Part shown: in pieces, positions 42,900 through 46,818 of the stretch
Numbering within the stretch: the stretch's first letter is position 1
Layout of the letters: every line of letters starts with the position of its first letter
Assembly: GCA_016186425.1 (NCBI GenBank)
Contig: JACPLR010000026.1
Span: 1 to 46,818 of the forward strand
Direction of reading: 5' to 3'
Source of the DNA: Candidatus Pacearchaeota archaeon
GTDB taxonomy: Archaea; Nanobdellota; Nanobdellia; Pacearchaeales; GW2011-AR1
DNA: 46,818 nt
Translations under genes and position numbers: made by a program
Notes under the pieces: generated by a model
Database searches by the model: none
The model's input: only the letters and a program-made list of their open reading frames with translations
Told to the model about the DNA's origin: nothing

Positions 42900-43195
42900 T
42901 TTCTTCTTCCTAATTCTTTTCGTTTAAAATAAAAATTTGCAGAATCAGGATAGTAAATCCACCCTATTTTTCCTTCAGAATCTATTGATATCTTTCTTGA
43001 ATATAATAAATAATCAATTATAACACAAAAGGTTTGATACATTGTTTTTTTTGGCAAGTTTTCCCATAAACTTCTTTTTTTATACTCTCCATCATATTTT
43101 TTAATGAATTCCTCGACCATTAAAACAGTATCCAGTCTGGGAAAACGCAGGATTCCATTAATTTTAATTTCTTTGTCTTTTTGTAATTGTTCCAT
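42896..43195 (-). CDS. winged-helix antitoxin-like protein (99 aa)
   Basis: FPRLDTVLMVEEFIKKYDGE ... SLWENLPKKTMYQTFCVIIDYLLYSRKISIDSEGKIGWIYYPD has a winged-helix pattern, with the YQTF helix and a terminal beta wing. In other archaea a similar small protein precedes the RelE-like gene; I recall this pairing rather than having searched it. Its stop codon now abuts the right end of the IS200 element; without the element the stop would overlap the toxin ATG. A palindromic operator overlaps its start. Confidence 0.7.
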   Translation of the reverse strand: MEQLQKDKEIKINGILRFPRLDTVLMVEEFIKKYDGEYKKRSLWENLPKKTMYQTFCVIIDYLLYSRKISIDSEGKIGWIYYPDSANFYFKRKELGRRK

Positions 43196-43215
43196 GTTAT
43201 ATCAATGGATATAAC
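43196..43215 (-). promoter_or_regulatory. palindromic operator at antitoxin start
   Basis: GTTATATC (43196-43203) and GATATAAC (43208-43215) form a perfect 8-bp inverted repeat with a 4-nt centre, ending directly against the ATG (complement of 43193-43195). A TATA-like TTTAAATATT is just upstream. This is the expected place for autorepression by an antitoxin or toxin-antitoxin complex. Confidence 0.6.
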
Positions 43216-43314
43216 AATATTTAAAACTTTCTATGTGAAGGCTCTGTTGAAAATCTCAATTGAACTAAGCCGGCTGATAGAAAGATTTATTTAAGAATTT
43301 TAATTAAGACTTAA

Positions 43315-43446
43315 ATGGCAATTAAAATAAAAAAGCTTTTTGAGAAAGCTGGAAAGAAAAAGTCGGCCAGGAAGATGATAGATGATTTTAGGAAGGATTT
43401 TGAGAGCAAATGGTTAGATAAGCATGTTGAGTTTAAGAAGAAATAA
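43315..43446 (+). CDS. small basic protein (43 aa)
   Basis: MAIKIKKLFEKAGKKKSARK with a second charged helix ending VEFKKK; two amphipathic helices and no cysteines. It lies 73 bp before the DGR target gene. Unrecognised; could be a DNA- or RNA-binding small protein. Confidence 0.5.
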   Translation: MAIKIKKLFEKAGKKKSARKMIDDFRKDFESKWLDKHVEFKKK

Positions 43447-43519
43447 TTTTTCTTAGTGTTACTACTTATTAATTAATATATACCGAAAAGTTTAAAAAGA
43501 GGGTATTTCTAGAAAAGAT

Positions 43520-44311
43520 ATGGCATTAAAACTAAATGCAACAAGAGAAGCGTACCAAGAATTTTACGGCAGAAATGTAGAGCAGATGCCGAAATTAATA
43601 GCCGACGGCAGAGTTCCTATGAATGTTGCTCAATTGATGCAAAGACGACTTGATGTTAGAAATTCTGATAAGGCAGTTAAGAGTTCTTATATGGATAATT
43701 ATTTTGATACAGGAGATGCTGTTGTATATCATCCTGATAGTAGAGTAAAGATAGTCCTTGATTCTCAAACTTTAAGAGATATGGCTCCTGAAAACAAGAA
43801 AGTTAACGGAGCGTTAATTCTAACAGATGAGGTTTATAAAGAATTGCAAGGTGAAGAATTTAAGAAAGGAAGATTAGGAAAAACAGAAAGTTCCCTTTCA
43901 AGAGAAGATGTTAAAGCTCATCCAGTTTGGAAAGTTCTAGCAAGAGACCAAGGATTGCTTAATGATTATGTTGATTATATCTTTGCAGAGGGTAAAGAAA
44001 GATTTGATTATGATACTGCAATGGGAGTTTACCTAGATTCAACAAGTAATGATGTGAAAATGAGGGCGTGGTGTGTCAGCAGGCTCGAGAACAGGTCTTA
44101 TGCCTATGGCTGGTACTACCTTGACTACGACAATGGTCGTTTCGTTGGAATAGCGCCAGAGGCGCTTAGTGCGCTGGGCAAAGGTGCTTCAAATATAAGA
44201 GCTTACACAATGGCTGATTTACAAGCGGTTGATAAAGCAATGAATGGTTTAGAAAGAACCTTACATCCTGATGTATTAAAACCATTCCAAGAATTAAGAA
44301 AAAAACTATAA
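43520..44311 (+). CDS. DGR target (variable) protein, 263 aa
   Basis: Residues 182-212 are encoded by the variable repeat. Ten residues differ from the template-encoded ones: C185, S187, Y194, Y196, W198, Y199, Y200, Y203, D204 and A212. Several come from AAC/AAT codons in the template. The VR segment reads RAWCVSRLENRSYAYGWYYL then DYDNGRFVGIA. Unlike classic targets in which the VR ends the protein, about 50 further residues follow (PEALSALGKGASNIRAYT ... FQELRKKL). The N-terminal 180 residues have no signal peptide or membrane segment. Family not named; a binding role is inferred from the DGR. Confidence 0.88.
   Translation: MALKLNATREAYQEFYGRNVEQMPKLIADGRVPMNVAQLMQRRLDVRNSDKAVKSSYMDNYFDTGDAVVYHPDSRVKIVLDSQTLRDMAPENKKVNGALILTDEVYKELQGEEFKKGRLGKTESSLSREDVKAHPVWKVLARDQGLLNDYVDYIFAEGKERFDYDTAMGVYLDSTSNDVKMRAWCVSRLENRSYAYGWYYLDYDNGRFVGIAPEALSALGKGASNIRAYTMADLQAVDKAMNGLERTLHPDVLKPFQELRKKL
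44064..44154 (+). repeat. DGR variable repeat (VR)
   Basis: 91 bp that align without gaps to 44532-44622. Ten mismatches, every one at a template A: A to G at 44073, 44079, 44129 and 44153; A to T at 44099, 44105, 44111, 44114, 44117 and 44126. None of the 63 non-A template positions differs. The 3' 20 bp are identical apart from 44153. Confidence 0.97.
44152..44166 (+). promoter_or_regulatory. GC-rich hairpin at VR 3' end (IMH-like)
   Basis: AGCGCC-AGA-GGCGCT forms a 6-bp stem that begins in the last three bases of the VR and is absent beside the TR, which continues AACTCATT. In the Bordetella phage DGR a hairpin/cruciform just downstream of the VR promotes mutagenic homing. Position and GC-richness fit that role. 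Confidence 0.6.
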
Positions 44312-44531
44312 TTATCTTTTACAATTTCTTAGGAAATAAAAGTTGAAAATTATTACAACAATCTTTTTATAATCTGTTTATTAAATCTCTATGTCCTGGC
44401 AACCGTGGAAACATGAGAAGCTGGGTTATACGCTCTTTCACGAGGGCAATATAGCTGTCATAAAATACACCCACAACACCTAATGTGTGAAGTGGTGGTG
44501 ATAAATTAATAAGTGAAAGGGCTATGCTCTG
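44312..44531 (+). promoter_or_regulatory. putative promoter and leader of the TR RNA
   Basis: The spacer between target gene and TR has a TATA box (CTTTTTATAAT, 44363-44373). A start near 44391 would give about 140 nt of leader before the TR. That leader contains a 30-codon frame (44391-44483: MSWQPWKHEKLGYTLFHEGN...), which looks coding in composition and may be a remnant. The TR RNA must come from the plus strand because the mutated adenines are on it, and the RT gene is on the minus strand. Confidence 0.5.
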
Positions 44532-44622
44532 GGGCGTGGTATGTCAACAGGCTCGAGAACAGGTCTAATGCCAATGGCAGGAACAACCTTGACAACAACA
44601 ATGGTCGTTTCGTTGGAATAAC
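44532..44622 (+). repeat. DGR template repeat (TR)
   Basis: The invariant donor copy for the VR, 468 bp downstream on the same strand. It has 28 adenines, including an AACAAC-rich stretch typical of templates designed to vary Asn codons. It ends exactly one base before the reverse transcriptase stop codon (complement of 44623-44625), so TR and RT gene abut tail to tail. Confidence 0.97.
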
Positions 44623-46083
44623 TCATTTTGTTGCAGGACATTTTTTATTTTCACTCCATTTTCTTTTTGATTTAATACTTGCTATTACACAAGCAATTTC
44701 ATCGTAGGTTATCAAATCGTCTTTTAATCTCTTTTTAATATCCTTTAATCTTTCTTTATAACTATAAGTTTTATTTAGGATTTTATGTATTTTTTCTCTT
44801 GATAAAATTTCCCAGACAGATAATTGTTTATATTCTATTAAATTAATTAAATGCCTCCAAACAGTAGCTTCTTTGATTCTCTCTTTAATTGCAATTTCTT
44901 TTATGCTCAGACCATTTTTATAATGAAATAATGTTTTTTGAACAGAAAATAATAATTCACTTTCCTTAACTCTCTTGATATAATTTGCGTAATTTTTCTT
45001 ATTATGAACTAATAACTTTTCCCCATGAGAAAAGTTTTTATTGAAATTTCGAATCAAATGTTTTCTATACTTATGAGTGTTCGCATGTGAACAATAAGCC
45101 AGCCATCCTTCTAATGATTCAAGGGCTTTTTCTCTTCCAATAATTCCTTCGTCAAATAATATTCTGAGATGGTTATATTTTCTTTCAAAATTCTTTAAAT
45201 TACTCTTTCTTATAAGTTTGTGATAGTAGAAAATTCTAAACCCTAGAAAGTTTATTCCACCACTTAATTTTAGAACATGAGACTTGCTGGGATGCAATTC
45301 TATTTTTAATTTATCTTTTAGAAAATCATTAATCTTAATTTTCCATTCTTCAAGCTGTTCTTTTGACTCATGTAAGATAACAAAATCATCAACATACCTG
45401 ATATAATACTTAACTTTCAATTTATGTTTTACAAATTGGTCTAATTTATTCAGATAAAGATTTGCGAAGAATTGGCTTGTTAAGTTACCCAAAGGCATTC
45501 CTTTATTTCTGATATGATAAGATTGGCTTCGCCCCCCCCCGATTTGGTTATTTTTTAATATTTGCTTAATTAACCAAATAACTTTTTCGTCTGCGACTTT
45601 TGTTCTTATTATCTTTATTAAAATTTCATGATTAATTTCTTCAAAATAATGCTTAATATCAGCTTTCAAAACATAACATTCCCTTGTATTATTTCTAGAT
45701 ATTTTTCTTTTGAATTCATCAAATCTTTTTATAGCTTTTAGAGTTCCTTTTCCTATTTGATTGGCATAAGAATCATAAATAAAACCTTTTTCAAATATAG
45801 GCATTATAATTAGACATAGTGCATGATAAATAATTCTATCTCTGAAAGCAGATTTTGAGATTTTGCGTGTTTTTGGGTCTCTTAATATGAATGTTTTTAA
45901 TACATAAGGCTCATAAGATTGATTTTTTAGTTCTTTTTGTAATTTGCTTAAGTTATTTTTAAGATTTTTCTGAAAACGCTTTACATATCTTCTTTTAGTT
46001 TTCCCTCTTTTAGCATTTTGCCAAGCCATTAGAAGATTGTTATCATCATATATTTTAGAGTAAATGTTATTATTAATATCCAT
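44623..46083 (-). CDS. DGR reverse transcriptase with C-terminal HTH_40-like domain
   Basis: Copies the TR RNA into adenine-mutagenised cDNA. Palm motifs: YVLKADIKHYFEEI (about 137-150, first Asp), KGMPLGNLTSQFFANLYL (194-211, with the SQ dipeptide of DGR-type RTs) and YVDDFVILHES (230-240, catalytic DD). INFLGFR (277-283) and a thumb follow. Residues about 380-470 (TLFHYKNGLSIKEIAIKERI, ATVWRHLINLIE, ITYDEIACVIASI) match the helix-turn-helix seen at the C-terminus of RecQ helicases (HTH_40). A run of nine G encodes G182-G184. 486 aa, longer than typical DGR RTs. Confidence 0.93.
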   Translation of the reverse strand: MDINNNIYSKIYDDNNLLMAWQNAKRGKTKRRYVKRFQKNLKNNLSKLQKELKNQSYEPYVLKTFILRDPKTRKISKSAFRDRIIYHALCLIIMPIFEKGFIYDSYANQIGKGTLKAIKRFDEFKRKISRNNTRECYVLKADIKHYFEEINHEILIKIIRTKVADEKVIWLIKQILKNNQIGGGRSQSYHIRNKGMPLGNLTSQFFANLYLNKLDQFVKHKLKVKYYIRYVDDFVILHESKEQLEEWKIKINDFLKDKLKIELHPSKSHVLKLSGGINFLGFRIFYYHKLIRKSNLKNFERKYNHLRILFDEGIIGREKALESLEGWLAYCSHANTHKYRKHLIRNFNKNFSHGEKLLVHNKKNYANYIKRVKESELLFSVQKTLFHYKNGLSIKEIAIKERIKEATVWRHLINLIEYKQLSVWEILSREKIHKILNKTYSYKERLKDIKKRLKDDLITYDEIACVIASIKSKRKWSENKKCPATK

Positions 46084-46133
46084 TTTTTTAATGTAATCTT
46101 CAGATTAATAAACCCTTCTTATATTTTTTCTTC

Positions 46134-46185
46134 CCGTCGCCAAAAAATGCCAATTTACCGACGGAAAAAGGCATTTTGTCGATGG
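46134..46185. repeat. interleaved inverted repeats upstream of the RT
   Basis: CCGTCG (46134-46139) pairs with CGACGG (46159-46164), and AAAATGCC (46144-46151) pairs with GGCATTTT (46170-46177). The order stem1-stem2-stem1'-stem2' is that of an H-type pseudoknot. CGATGG (46180-46185) is an alternative partner for CCGTCG with one G-U pair. It lies in the divergent region between RT and the NYN gene. Confidence 0.5.
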
Positions 46186-46277
46186 AAAGGTTTTTAAAGC
46201 AAAGTATCTTTTTTGAAAGGGAAATAGAGCGAAAAAATTGATCTAAAACTGGTCTAAATCTAAATTCTATTTTCTAC

Positions 46278-46460
46278 TTGCTAAAAATGGCAGATGAATT
46301 ATTTAATCTTAATAGAACCTATAGAAAAGCTTATAAATATGGGCATAATGGTAATTATAACATGATCCCCAGTGATCCTAATGGGTCGCTGGATGAGTCT
46401 TTTTTTAATTTTAATCTTTCAATTCATATTTTGGCTATAGGAGGGCTTTATCATGGATAA
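46278..46460 (+). CDS. possible small protein overlapping the NYN gene (60 aa)
   Basis: MADELFNLNRTYRKAYKYGH, then SDPNGSLDESFFNFNLSIHILAIGGLYHG. The stop (46458-46460) overlaps the downstream ATG (46453) by 8 bp, suggesting coupling. No homology is recognised; it may be a chance frame. Confidence 0.35.
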   Translation: MLKMADELFNLNRTYRKAYKYGHNGNYNMIPSDPNGSLDESFFNFNLSIHILAIGGLYHG

Positions 46461-46818
46461 AACTCTTGTTTTCTTGGATGCAGGTTTTTTGTCTAAACTT
46501 TCTAAACATTTTGGCAAAGGCCAATATTTAAAATATGATATTATTAAATTTGCTAAGAATTTAGCTGAAAAACAAAATTTGCTTTGCGAAAAGATTTTTT
46601 ATTATACTGCCCCCCCATTTCAAAGCGAGAAACCTACTAAAGAGGAATCTAATAGATATAAAAAATATGAGAATTTTATAACAAAACTTTCTAAAAATAA
46701 GATTATTTCAGTAAGAGAAGGCAGATGCCAAAGGCTAAAATTTAATGATTACTTTATTTTCAAACAAAAAGCTGTAGATTCTTTAGTTGTTATAGATTTA
46801 TTATCTGTTCCAATAGAT
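46453..46818 (+). CDS. NYN-domain (LabA/DUF88-like) nuclease, truncated by window edge
   Basis: MDKTLVFLDAGFLSKLSKHF supplies the first acidic residue (FLDAGF), and FKQKAVDSLVVIDLLS near residues 103-118 gives the KxVD..x..D block of NYN/PIN-like ribonucleases. The frame is still open at 46818 (122 codons seen). The family cleaves RNA, often in bacterial/archaeal defence or RNA-processing contexts. It diverges from the DGR RT; any link to it is unproven. Confidence 0.75.
   Translation, partial: MDKTLVFLDAGFLSKLSKHFGKGQYLKYDIIKFAKNLAEKQNLLCEKIFYYTAPPFQSEKPTKEESNRYKKYENFITKLSKNKIISVREGRCQRLKFNDYFIFKQKAVDSLVVIDLLSVPID

Noticed and set aside
44513-44707. 64-aa open frame over the template repeat
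   Set aside because: It is the TR read in the VR frame plus antisense of the RT end. It has no start context and is explained by the DGR.
46605-46618. C-rich homopolymer in the NYN gene as a phase switch
   Set aside because: Only about seven C, in a partial gene; too short and too little context to claim.

Overview
The window is an AT-rich stretch of an archaeal chromosome, most likely from a DPANN-type lineage (Woesearchaeota/Pacearchaeota/Nanoarchaeota-like). Support for Archaea: ribosomal proteins eL33, archaeal-type uL16, eL8 (L7Ae), eS28 and eL24, a group II chaperonin (thermosome), Kae1, an archaeal/eukaryotic YchF-like GTPase, two tRNA genes with bulge-helix-bulge introns at position 37/38, and TATA boxes 25-30 nt upstream of leaderless start codons. 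The DPANN placement is an inference from the short, family-poor proteins and low GC. No rRNA, CRISPR array or replication origin was recognised.

Layout. 1-8.1 kb: DPANN-type hypotheticals, a circularly permuted ribosome-assembly GTPase, a bacterial-type tRNA-guanine transglycosylase, a xylose-isomerase-like TIM-barrel protein and a nucleotidyltransferase. 8.4-16.1 kb: PEP synthase with a long charged tail, an eL33/uL16 ribosomal cluster and a second, larger nucleotidyltransferase. 16.1-20.9 kb: tRNA-Gly (intron), tRNA-Val, and small accessory genes (YdeI-like, VOC, alpha/beta hydrolase, CBS protein). 21.2-25.7 kb: thermosome, a broken gene, a secreted membrane-anchored protein, and a toxin/DUF2283 pair whose toxin has a nonsense codon. 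26.2-28.3 kb: tRNA-Tyr (intron), an HNH protein and a transglutaminase-like protein. 29.4-36.2 kb: MscS channel, YchF-like GTPase, M3 peptidase, two DUF167 proteins, a metallopeptidase and DUF192. 36.3-39.2 kb: kae1 with a frameshift, and a kinase-fold gene split by an intact 999-bp IS5-family element. 39.3-41.2 kb: an eL8-eS28-eL24 operon with three extra genes. 41.4-43.2 kb: Nudix, then a RelE-type toxin/antitoxin operon split exactly at its 4-bp stop/start overlap by a 620-bp IS200 element.

43.5-46.1 kb is a complete diversity-generating retroelement (DGR): target gene with a 91-bp variable repeat, a 91-bp template repeat 468 bp downstream, and a convergent reverse transcriptase. All 10 TR/VR differences fall at template adenines. 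The RT carries a C-terminal helix-turn-helix resembling the RecQ-associated HTH_40 domain, and no avd gene is visible. The window ends in a NYN-domain nuclease.

Two families of short palindromic repeats are scattered between genes. One (family A, about 35-45 nt hairpin units, sometimes in tandem) also sits inside both tRNA introns. The other (family B, about 75 nt, imperfect palindrome) occurs only in intergenic spacers here.
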